Shown here: positions 6,911-11,987 of the stretch, piece after piece | Layout of the letters: each line of letters begins with the position of its first letter | Position numbering within the stretch: position 1 is the first letter of the stretch | Source of the DNA: an uncultured Faecalibacterium sp. | Lineage (GTDB): Bacteria; Bacillota; Clostridia; Oscillospirales; Ruminococcaceae | Direction of reading: 5' to 3' | Length of the DNA: 11,987 bases | Assembly: GCA_902463905.1 (NCBI GenBank) | Contig: CABQHF010000045.1 | Coordinates: forward strand, 1 to 11,987 | The notes under the pieces: model-generated | Database searches by the model: none | Told to the model about the DNA's origin: nothing | The model's input: only the letters and a program-made list of their open reading frames with translations | Position numbers and translations under genes: made by a program

Positions 6911-7396
6911 ATGGCACAAGAGATCAAAATGTCCGCTGCCGGCCTGAAGGCCATGCAGGAGGAACTGGAGTACCTCAAGACCGTGCGCCGCAAGGAGCTG
7001 GCCGAGGAGATCAAGGAAGCCCGCAGCCACGGCGACCTGTCGGAAAACAGCGAGTACGACGAGGCCAAGAACACCCAGGGTCTGGTGGAGAACCGCATCA
7101 CCGAGCTGGAGCAGATGATCAAGAACGCTGTCGTCATTGATGAGAGCGAGCTGAGTGTGGACAGCGTGTCTGTGGGCACCCATGTGGTCATCCGGATGAC
7201 CGGTGAGGACGAGACCGAGGAATACGATATCGTGGGCCGCACCGAGGCCGACCCCCTGAACGGCAAGATCAGCGACGAGAGCCCCGTGGGCCACGCGCTG
7301 CTGGGCCGCGCTGTGGGCGCCAAGACCGAAGTGCTGCTGCCCACCGGCCACACCGTGGAGTACACCGTGCTGGCCATTACCCACGCACGCAGCTGA
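6911..7396 (+). CDS. greA: Transcription elongation factor GreA
   Basis: Binds the RNA polymerase secondary channel and stimulates transcript cleavage to rescue backtracked complexes. The 161-residue protein has the N-terminal coiled-coil hairpin (about 1-80) with the acidic tip SHGDLSENSEY, where Asp42 and Glu45 correspond to the catalytic pair of E. coli GreA, and the C-terminal FKBP-like domain ending in the LPTGHTVEYTVLAI strand. Length is normal. AAGGAG at 6895-6900 sits 10 bases before the start. The next gene, lysS, starts 11 bases after the stop codon, forming a two-gene operon, an arrangement common in Firmicutes. Confidence 0.96.
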   Translation: MAQEIKMSAAGLKAMQEELEYLKTVRRKELAEEIKEARSHGDLSENSEYDEAKNTQGLVENRITELEQMIKNAVVIDESELSVDSVSVGTHVVIRMTGEDETEEYDIVGRTEADPLNGKISDESPVGHALLGRAVGAKTEVLLPTGHTVEYTVLAITHARS

Positions 7397-7407
7397 TAGG
7401 AGAAACC

Positions 7408-8919
7408 ATGGAAGAGCAAAAGAAGAACCCCGCACAGGGCCTGTCCGAGAGCGAGCAGGTGCAGGTGCGCCGCCAGAAGCTGGCAGACCTGCAGGCCGCC
7501 GGCCACGACCCCTTTACCCTGACCAAGTACCCGCAGGACGCCTACTCGGCCGACCTGAAGGAAGAATTCAAGGACCTGCCCAACGAGACCGACAGCGGCA
7601 AGCACGTTGCTCTGGCCGGCCGCATGATGTCCAAGCGCGTGATGGGCAAGGCCAGCTTTGCCCACCTGCGCGACGACAAGGGCGACATCCAGCTGTATGT
7701 CCGCCGCGACGAGCTGGGCGATGAGCCCTACGCCGCCTTCAAGAAGCTGGACGTGGGCGATATCATCGGCGTCAAGGGCGAGGTGTTCCGCACCAAGACC
7801 GGCGAGCTGAGCGTGCGCGCCACCGAGCTGACCCTGCTGGCCAAGAGCCTGCGTCCCCTGCCCGAGAAGTTCCACGGCCTGACCGATACCGAGACCCGCT
7901 ACCGCCAGCGCTATGTGGACCTGATCGCCAACCCCGAGGTCAAGGACACCTTCGTCAAGCGCAGCCAGATCCTGAAAGAGATCCGCGCTTATCTGGACGA
8001 GAAGGGCTTCCTCGAAGTGGACACCCCCATCCTGACTCCGTTTGAGATCGGTGCCTCGGCCCGTCCCTTCTACACCCACCACAACACCCTGAACATGGAC
8101 ATGGTGCTGCGCATCGAGACCGAGCTGTACCTCAAGCGCCTGATCGTGGGCGGCATGGACCGCGTGTACGAGGTGGGCCGCATCTTCCGCAACGAGGGCA
8201 TGGACCCCAAGCACAACCCGGAGTTCACCACCATCGAGCTGTACCAGGCCTTTACCGATTTCCACGGCATGATGGACCTGGTGGAAGAGCTGTACAAGCG
8301 TCTGGCTCAGAAGATCTGCGGCAGCATGGTCATCCCCTATCAGGGCAAGCAGATCGACATGGGCCACTGGGAGCGCCTGACCATGATCGAGGCCGTGAAG
8401 AAGTATTCCGGCGTGGACTTCAACGACTGGCAGACCGACGAGGACGCCATTGCCGCCGCCAAGGCGCACCATGTGGAGCTGCCGGAGGTGCCCACCAAGG
8501 GTGCCATTCTGGCCGAGTTCTTCGACGCCTTCGTCGAGGACAAGCTGATCCAGCCCACCTTCATCTACGACTACCCGGTGGAGATCAGCCCCCTGGCCAA
8601 GCGCAAGCCGGACGACCCCGCCTTCACCGAGCGCTTTGAGTATTTCATCGACTGCACCGAGTACGGCAACGCCTTCAGCGAGCTGAACGACCCCATCGAC
8701 CAGAAGGGCCGCTTCGAGCGTCAGGTGGCCGAGCGCAAGGCCATCGAGCCCGACTGCAAGGCCCAGGTGGACTACGACTACGTCAACGCTCTGGAGTACG
8801 GCCTGCCCCCCACGGGCGGCCTGGGCTTCGGCGTGGACCGTCTGGTCATGCTGCTGACCGACAGCGCCTCCATCCGCGACGTGCTGCTGTTCCCCACGAT
8901 GAAACCGATTGAGCAGTAA
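7408..8919 (+). CDS. lysS: Lysyl-tRNA synthetase, class II
   Basis: Charges tRNA-Lys with lysine using ATP. The 503-residue protein has an N-terminal OB-fold anticodon-binding domain (about 60-165, including ASFAHLRDDKGDIQLYV) followed by the class II catalytic core. The core shows motif 1 (around EKGFLEVDTPIL), motif 2 (VYEVGRIFRNEGMDPKHNPE) and motif 3 (GGLGFGVDRLVMLL). The ARPFYTHHNTLNMDM and ELYLKRLIVGG segments are the lysine and ATP pocket region. The TAGGAGA ribosome-binding site at 7397-7403 overlaps the greA stop region. It is the last gene of the core block; the AT-rich accessory region begins right after it. Confidence 0.97.
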   Translation: MEEQKKNPAQGLSESEQVQVRRQKLADLQAAGHDPFTLTKYPQDAYSADLKEEFKDLPNETDSGKHVALAGRMMSKRVMGKASFAHLRDDKGDIQLYVRRDELGDEPYAAFKKLDVGDIIGVKGEVFRTKTGELSVRATELTLLAKSLRPLPEKFHGLTDTETRYRQRYVDLIANPEVKDTFVKRSQILKEIRAYLDEKGFLEVDTPILTPFEIGASARPFYTHHNTLNMDMVLRIETELYLKRLIVGGMDRVYEVGRIFRNEGMDPKHNPEFTTIELYQAFTDFHGMMDLVEELYKRLAQKICGSMVIPYQGKQIDMGHWERLTMIEAVKKYSGVDFNDWQTDEDAIAAAKAHHVELPEVPTKGAILAEFFDAFVEDKLIQPTFIYDYPVEISPLAKRKPDDPAFTERFEYFIDCTEYGNAFSELNDPIDQKGRFERQVAERKAIEPDCKAQVDYDYVNALEYGLPPTGGLGFGVDRLVMLLTDSASIRDVLLFPTMKPIEQ

Positions 8920-8980
8920 AATGCAAAATTAAAACGCAGATACGACAAGTTTTTGAACAGAATTCAAGCGGCATCTGCGG

Positions 8981-9077
8981 TACTACACCACAACTACACC
9001 AATTTTGGGACGTTTTCCCGAAAAGGAGCCTTACAAAGCGGAGTGGTGTAACAAGTGAATAGGCGGATTGGTGTAGT
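8981..9077. repeat. Two direct plus two inverted CTACACCA repeats after lysS
   Basis: CTACACCA occurs at 8983-8990 and 8994-9001; the inverse occurs as TGGTGTA (9044-9050) and TGGTGTAG (9069-9076). ACTACACCAAT near 8993-9003 has an exact 11-base inverse at 9067-9077. A hairpin with a bulge (TTTTGGGA/TCCCGAAAA) lies between. The 8-base sequence GCAGATAC flanks the cluster directly (8936-8943 and 9108-9115). It sits exactly where composition shifts, so a recombinase attachment or arm-site region or a tiny TIR element is plausible, but no recombinase is in view. Confidence 0.55.
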
Positions 9078-9101
9078 AGGTACGCTGAATCCGTAAAGAC
9101 G

Positions 9102-9152
9102 AAGAAGGCAGATACACAGTGTTTACAGTGTATCTGCCTTCTTTATATTTTA
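9102..9152 (+). terminator. Strong intrinsic terminator downstream of lysS
   Basis: A perfect 16-bp stem (AAGAAGGCAGATACAC at 9102-9117 with its inverse at 9128-9143) and a 10-base loop are followed by TATATTTTAATT. It is about 180 bases after lysS, beyond the CTACACCA repeats, and is probably the greA-lysS terminator displaced by the repeat cluster or a terminator belonging to it. Confidence 0.8.
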
Positions 9153-9197
9153 ATTCGTCTCCATTGGCGATAATCGGAGATTACTTAATTCTACTTT

Positions 9198-9401
9198 TTA
9201 GGCCAATCGGCTTTTGAGCCAACTTGCACAATGTGCAAGCTCTTTAGGATTGGCACTTCCTAACTTCAGAGAACTTCCTTCATAAGAAAGCTCGACTGCC
9301 CAGTTAGACAGGGCACGAACAGTCGCATTATACATTACAAAAAGTTCTTTTGCAATGTCTGCGTTTTCAACTGGAAAACGTAAAATTTTCCACGTCATCA
9401 T
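9198..9401 (-). CDS. Hypothetical protein, 67 residues
   Basis: I do not recognise this gene. It starts MMTWKILRFPVENADIAKEL with an excellent AGGAGG ribosome-binding site 8 bases upstream and has a promoter (TTTACA, 17 bases, TATACT) before that, so it is probably real. The product is small and soluble, with a likely helical middle (about 15-35, around ADIAKELFVMYNATVRALSNW), no signal peptide, no membrane segment and no cysteine cluster. It ends HCASWLKSRLA. It is divergent from the NERD nuclease-like gene and shares its AT-rich composition, which suggests a shared origin. A regulator, immunity or antitoxin-like role can be imagined from the arrangement, but nothing in the sequence shows it. 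Confidence 0.65.
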   Translation of the reverse strand: MMTWKILRFPVENADIAKELFVMYNATVRALSNWAVELSYEGSSLKLGSANPKELAHCASWLKSRLA

Positions 9402-9433
9402 CGTATGTACCTCCTTTCTTACTTTATATTTGC

Positions 9434-9462
9434 AGTATATCACTGTCAATTTGAATTGTAAA
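9434..9462 (-). promoter_or_regulatory. Promoter of the 67-residue hypothetical gene
   Basis: TTTACA (9462-9457) and TATACT (9439-9434) are spaced 17 bases apart, reading leftward. A perfect TTGACA (9449-9444) overlaps the spacer and could serve a second start. CAATT-CA-AATTG forms a small dyad across this area. Confidence 0.6.
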
Positions 9463-9580
9463 CAGTTCCAGCAAAACTTTGGCTCGAACGTCAAAAATCA
9501 GGCGCTAAATCATTTGTTTGCTATAAAATATGTATGGCGCTTTTTCGAATTGCCGTTAAGCACTAAGAGCCAACTTATGC

Positions 9581-9608
9581 TTGTTTCTCTAATGTTTTAT
9601 GTTATAAT
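9581..9608 (+). promoter_or_regulatory. Promoter of the NERD-domain gene (extended -10)
   Basis: TTGTTT (9581-9586), a 16-base spacer and TATAAT (9603-9608) preceded by TGT form an extended -10. It lies 48 bases before the NERD gene start. Confidence 0.65.
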
Positions 9609-9656
9609 GAATTTATCAAGCAAGGCAGAATATCTATAGAGAGCGAGGTACAAAAT

Positions 9657-11135
9657 ATGGATTTAGACGTCAATGCAACGTATTTACAATTTGGCAATCC
9701 TTCCGAACGTTTTTCGGTAAGTCTTTCAGTTAAGCAACTTTTATCCGTTAAAAAGCTCTCCGTACATTTTGAGAATATAAGTCTTCTCTTTATTTATGCA
9801 ACTGACGGAAAGCCGGCGTTTTTATATGAAGACGCTACTAATTATTGGATTTTATTAAAATCATTGAGAAAGCCAAACAAGAATATTGGCATTATGTTAC
9901 TTAAATATGCTGATTGTTCAGGTCCAGAACATGAGCTTTGGAAACAACTTGTACGAGCAGCTTCCGGTAGCTATTATGAGTATCTTCGCATGTGCGGTGG
10001 CCATAGATTAGCAGGTGCCTATCACGACATGCCATTTTCTGTACCTCAAAAAATTGACAGCATTGATTCTGTGTACAATTTTCTTGTGAGTGTGCTTCCT
10101 GAAAATATAGAAGAGACCAAACGAAAAAAAGCATTACGAGATAAAGCCGCTTTTGAAGCCGAATTGAAGCAAATGGAAGAAGCCGCAAAAGCCAAGCGAC
10201 AGCAAAATGAGCAAAAGGCGAAGTCGCTTCAAATAACACTTGAGCGTCAGTATGGTCCTGTTTCTTACTTTAAGAAGAACCTTCGCAGTAGCATTGACCA
10301 GTTGAATTTTTCTGAATTGCAGGAGTTAGCCAAGGAATATGATTCTCAGACACACAAATGGTTTGGACGGATGAATCAAATTGACTCTGCAGAAGAAGCC
10401 GCGCCCTATAAACCATATATTGACGTTTATCGATTGGGTGGTGTCTTGATTTCTGACCGAATAAATCAACTGAACCGCAATAAAACCAAAAACAAGTATA
10501 TTCCGCAAGACTTGCTCGATGAGGCAATGGTCTTCTATTACGATGCAGACTCTCCACAGGACGCATATGCTGCACGTTCCGCTGAAATTTATTCTCAAGC
10601 AAAAGAGGGCGGCGACAAAGGCGAGAAAAAGGTTGATTATGCTTTGAAATGGCTTGATAAATCTTATATGAAAATTGAAAAGCGTTCTAAAGATAAGGCT
10701 GGAAGTCCCTGCATCCTTCTGTCTAACCCCAGCTTTATTGATGAAAAGCAGGAATATGACCATTTGATTATTTCCAGTAAAGGCGTTTTCAATATTGAAA
10801 CAAAAAATTTCGCCGGAAAGCTTGTGGTAGATAAAGCAGGCAATTGGATTCGGAAGAAAAACGGAGAGGAAGAAGGCGTGAAAAATCCGCTCCAGCAGAT
10901 ACGTCAACATGAAAAGCTTCTTGCATCCTTCCTACCTAAAGAGTGTCGCATTATCAGTATCCTTTGCATTGCAAACGACAAGGCCATTATTGAAGGATCA
11001 GAACATTGCCCTATTCCCATTGTAAAGAGTGATTTGCTGGTAGAATTTATTGAAAACTGGCAGACAACGGACTCAGAACTGTCCGATGAGCAAAAGAAAG
11101 ATTGCATTACTGCTATCTATGAACGCATGGTCTAA
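9657..11135 (+). CDS. NERD-domain (nuclease-related) protein with coiled coil, 492 residues
   Basis: Likely DNA-acting or nucleic-acid-acting nuclease of unknown target. The C-terminal domain (about 320-450) has the PD-(D/E)xK pattern of the NERD family: GEKKV (Glu323), EYDHLIISSKGVFNIETKNF with Asp368 and Glu381-Thr-Lys383, then NPLQQIRQHEKLL (Gln413/414, His418). A charged, Ala/Glu/Lys-rich coiled coil spans about 150-198 (KRKKALRDKAAFEAELKQME). The middle (200-310) and the N-terminal 145 residues are not recognised; no signal peptide or clear membrane segment is seen. GAGG at 9645-9648 supports the start. Codon use is AT-rich, unlike the core genes, indicating transfer. It sits alone between a divergent 67-residue gene and a mobile-element module, which suggests a cargo or defence function. 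This is inferred from context and family only. Confidence 0.8.
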   Translation: MDLDVNATYLQFGNPSERFSVSLSVKQLLSVKKLSVHFENISLLFIYATDGKPAFLYEDATNYWILLKSLRKPNKNIGIMLLKYADCSGPEHELWKQLVRAASGSYYEYLRMCGGHRLAGAYHDMPFSVPQKIDSIDSVYNFLVSVLPENIEETKRKKALRDKAAFEAELKQMEEAAKAKRQQNEQKAKSLQITLERQYGPVSYFKKNLRSSIDQLNFSELQELAKEYDSQTHKWFGRMNQIDSAEEAAPYKPYIDVYRLGGVLISDRINQLNRNKTKNKYIPQDLLDEAMVFYYDADSPQDAYAARSAEIYSQAKEGGDKGEKKVDYALKWLDKSYMKIEKRSKDKAGSPCILLSNPSFIDEKQEYDHLIISSKGVFNIETKNFAGKLVVDKAGNWIRKKNGEEEGVKNPLQQIRQHEKLLASFLPKECRIISILCIANDKAIIEGSEHCPIPIVKSDLLVEFIENWQTTDSELSDEQKKDCITAIYERMV

Positions 11136-11178
11136 AATGCAACCCCACAGGTGAACTTACATACGATAAATCCTGTCA

Positions 11179-11210
11179 AGAGGGCTGGCACCGTCCAGCT
11201 CTCTCTTTTT
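11179..11210 (+). terminator. Terminator after the NERD gene
   Basis: AGAGGGCTGG (11179-11188) pairs with CCAGCTCTCT (11195-11204) over 10 bp with one G-U pair and a 6-base loop, followed by CTTTTT. It lies 43 bases after the NERD stop codon. Confidence 0.8.
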
Positions 11211-11273
11211 ACCAAAGTTTCCCTTACTTTTTCTTGCACCCTGCCGAAAGCGGCGTGCTTTCAAAACTTTTTG

Positions 11274-11302
11274 TTGACACGGCTCGATTTTTGTGGTAAT
11301 CT
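11274..11302 (+). promoter_or_regulatory. Promoter of the structured leader and primase-like gene
   Basis: Perfect TTGACA (11274-11279), a 17-base spacer and TAATCT (11297-11302), which is weak alone but preceded by TGG and so forms an extended -10. The transcript would begin near 11309 and run about 360 bases before the first large gene. Confidence 0.65.
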
Positions 11303-11340
11303 ATCCCAACAATTGAATATAACATATTTTTACATATTCG

Positions 11341-11454
11341 TTCAGGCCCTGCGGGGCTGAACATCTTGGCTTTCAGCCGTTACATAACCGACTAGCATGA
11401 CCTTCCAGAAAAAGCGAAGGCAGGGCTGGTCTGTTTTGTGACGGCTTTTTTGTT
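11341..11454 (+). ncRNA. Structured leader RNA, domain 1, ending in a terminator-like helix
   Basis: TTCAGGCCC-TGCG-GGGCTGAA (11341-11361) forms an 8-bp hairpin with one bulged G and a 4-base loop. AGCCGTTACATAACCGAC (11375-11392) pairs with GTCTGTTTTGTGACGGCT (11429-11446) over 18 positions with two mismatches and one G-U, enclosing a smaller hairpin (CCTTC 11401-11405 with GAAGG 11416-11420). T residues run on from 11446 to 11451. This reads as an intrinsic terminator or attenuator in the leader. An alternative hairpin, ACGGC/GCCGT (11441-11459), would compete, and AACGGCT at 11577-11583 is an exact 7-base complement of the 5' arm. Confidence 0.55.
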
Positions 11455-11489
11455 GCCGTTTTGCCCGTTGGACCTTGAAAACCGCATGA

Positions 11490-11580
11490 CCGTCTGCATG
11501 GGATACCCGGCGATGACCCCGTAAGGGAGAGCCGGAAAACGCCGCCGGAAGGGGGCAGGAAAGCCATGCAGGGAGAACGG
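11490..11580 (+). ncRNA. Structured leader RNA, domain 2, multibranch fold with GNRA-type loops
   Basis: CTGCATGG (11494-11501) pairs with CCATGCAG (11564-11571) as an 8-bp closing helix, possibly extended by CCGT/ACGG (11490-11493 with 11577-11580). Inside are two hairpins. CCGGC/GCCGG (11507-11535) has an inner CCC-GTAA-GGG. GCCGCC-GGAA-GGGGGC (11541-11556) has one G-G mismatch. Both loops, GUAA and GGAA, fit GNRA. I do not recognise the RNA family; an origin or transfer-site hairpin set is an alternative. Confidence 0.45.
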
Positions 11581-11646
11581 CTAAACGTTGATTCCTCAGT
11601 TACCAGAAAACAATGTGGTCAAATTGACCACATTGTTTTTCCGTAA
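11566..11646 (+). CDS. Possible 26-codon small ORF before the primase-like gene
   Basis: An ORF starting MQGERLNVDSS and ending CGQIDHIVFP has a weak GGCAGGA ribosome-binding site and stops 24 bases before the primase-like start, so it could be a leader peptide or a translationally coupled small protein. It reads straight through the 33-base palindrome at 11607-11639, and a sequence of such dual constraint may code by chance. I do not recognise it. Confidence 0.25.
   Translation: MQGERLNVDSSVTRKQCGQIDHIVFP
11607..11640. promoter_or_regulatory. 33-base perfect palindrome before the primase-like gene
   Basis: Sixteen-base arms (AAAACAATGTGGTCAA at 11607-11622 and its exact inverse at 11624-11639) around a single central base, with a T run on each strand. 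In RNA it would be a terminator-like hairpin; in DNA it is a symmetric operator candidate with a TGGTCAA-A-TTGACCA core. Confidence 0.6.
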
Positions 11647-11670
11647 CGCCAACGAAAGGATGGAATGCCT

Positions 11671-11987
11671 ATGAGTAATTTTACCCCTGCATGGTTCAAG
11701 AAGGGCTTTTTCAACGAATCCCTGTTCTGTGACGATTTTCTGAGCATCCACCAACTGCTTTACTCGAATGGCGCATTTTTCACCCCGGAAGGCAGGGTCA
11801 CGGACACTATGAACCTGCGCTGTGAAATCTTCGATATGCTGCGAGACCATATCGGCGCAAATATCGCAAAACGGGTCAGCAATGTCGTGGATGTTCTGAA
11901 ACTGGCGGCACAGGTGGAGGACTTCCCGCCCGTCACCGACCGCATTGCGCTGGCAAACGGCACCCTGTATCTGGACGGCACCTTTCA
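11671..11987 (+). CDS. Plasmid/phage-type DNA primase-like protein, N-terminal part only
   Basis: The first 105 codons are in the window, starting MSNFTPAWFKKGFFNESLF with AAAGGA (11655-11660) 10 bases upstream; the gene continues past the right edge. The segment DRIALANGTLYLDGTF resembles the region that leads into the D5/P4-type primase-helicase domain of phages and integrative elements, where the protein would support autonomous replication of the element. Preceding residues (about 20-95) are mostly helical and soluble. The Walker A and helicase motifs that would confirm the assignment lie beyond the window. It is preceded by a long structured leader and a perfect palindrome, which suggests tight control. 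Its GC content is intermediate between that of the core genes and the NERD gene. Confidence 0.55.
   Translation, partial: MSNFTPAWFKKGFFNESLFCDDFLSIHQLLYSNGAFFTPEGRVTDTMNLRCEIFDMLRDHIGANIAKRVSNVVDVLKLAAQVEDFPPVTDRIALANGTLYLDGTF

Larger units (their letters stand above)
8981..11987. mobile_element. Probable accessory/integrative element flank, boundaries unresolved
   Basis: From just after lysS, base composition drops and gene content changes to a hypothetical gene, a NERD nuclease-like gene, a structured leader and a plasmid/phage-type primase start. The right edge of the window is still inside it. It is not clear whether the NERD cassette (about 9150-11210) and the primase module belong to one element or were acquired separately. 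No integrase, relaxase or proven att repeat is visible. Confidence 0.4.

Noticed and set aside
6883..8472. 529-codon open frame antisense to greA and lysS
   Set aside because: The same compositional shadow; greA and lysS have complete family motifs on the other strand.
9355..9639. 94-codon plus-strand ORF across the divergent promoter region
   Set aside because: It overlaps the start of the 67-residue gene antisense and both promoters, and has no ribosome-binding site.
8917..11142. TAAAATGCAA at the lysS stop (8917-8926) and again at the NERD stop (11133-11142), as an att-like direct repeat
   Set aside because: A 10-base repeat is expected many times by chance in 12 kb, and both sites include a stop codon; kept only as a note for an empty-site comparison.
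11151..11360. 69-codon ORF between the NERD gene and the structured leader
   Set aside because: It spans the NERD terminator and the next promoter and has no ribosome-binding site.
11397..11441. 14-codon ORF (MTFQKKRRQGWSVL) inside the leader terminator
   Set aside because: No ribosome-binding site precedes it; it may be a leader peptide but the evidence is too thin for a feature.
1..11987. CRISPR array, tRNA or rRNA genes, IS transposase
   Set aside because: No regularly spaced repeats, cloverleaf sequences, rRNA segments or transposase motifs were found on either strand.

Overview
The window looks like chromosomal DNA of a GC-rich gut Firmicute of the Faecalibacterium/Ruminococcaceae type. 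The supports are strong GC3 codon bias in the housekeeping genes, Gram-positive AAGGAG/AGGAGG ribosome-binding sites, TTGACA/TATAAT promoters, and a GreA-LysS pair. The genus assignment is inferred from protein character and was not tested by any search.

Positions 1-8919 are core metabolism and translation. On the minus strand lies a pyrimidine operon: pyrC (dihydroorotase), then the first 18 codons of a probable pyrF that runs off the left edge. It is preceded by a promoter, a 29-codon leader ORF and a strong intrinsic terminator. This leader has the layout of a transcription attenuator and is the most striking regulatory feature of the core. Divergent from it is cysE (serine acetyltransferase), which converges on argF (ornithine carbamoyltransferase) across a shared bidirectional terminator. 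argF has a near-consensus promoter with an ARG-box-like dyad at the start of its transcript. Upstream of argF on the same strand is comEB (dCMP deaminase). Divergent from comEB is a second-type elongation factor G (EF-G-like) with altered GTPase motifs. After its terminator comes a 484-base spacer holding six TGTGCAA-type sites, then a perfect-consensus promoter driving greA-lysS.

Positions 8920-11987 are accessory. Base composition falls visibly. An inverted CTACACCA repeat cluster lies just after lysS, followed by a strong terminator. A divergent pair follows: a 67-codon hypothetical gene (minus) and a 492-residue protein with a coiled coil and a C-terminal NERD nuclease-like domain (plus). 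After the NERD gene and its terminator there is a promoter, roughly 350 bases of highly structured leader (a long interrupted helix ending in a T run, then a multibranch fold with two GNRA-type loops), a 33-base perfect palindrome, and the start of a plasmid/phage-type primase-like gene that runs off the right edge. I read this part as one flank of an integrative element carrying a possible defence nuclease.

The core genes link carbamoyl-phosphate and nucleotide metabolism (pyrC, pyrF, argF, comEB), cysteine synthesis (cysE), and transcription and translation (EF-G-like, greA, lysS). No tRNA, rRNA, CRISPR array or insertion-sequence transposase was seen.
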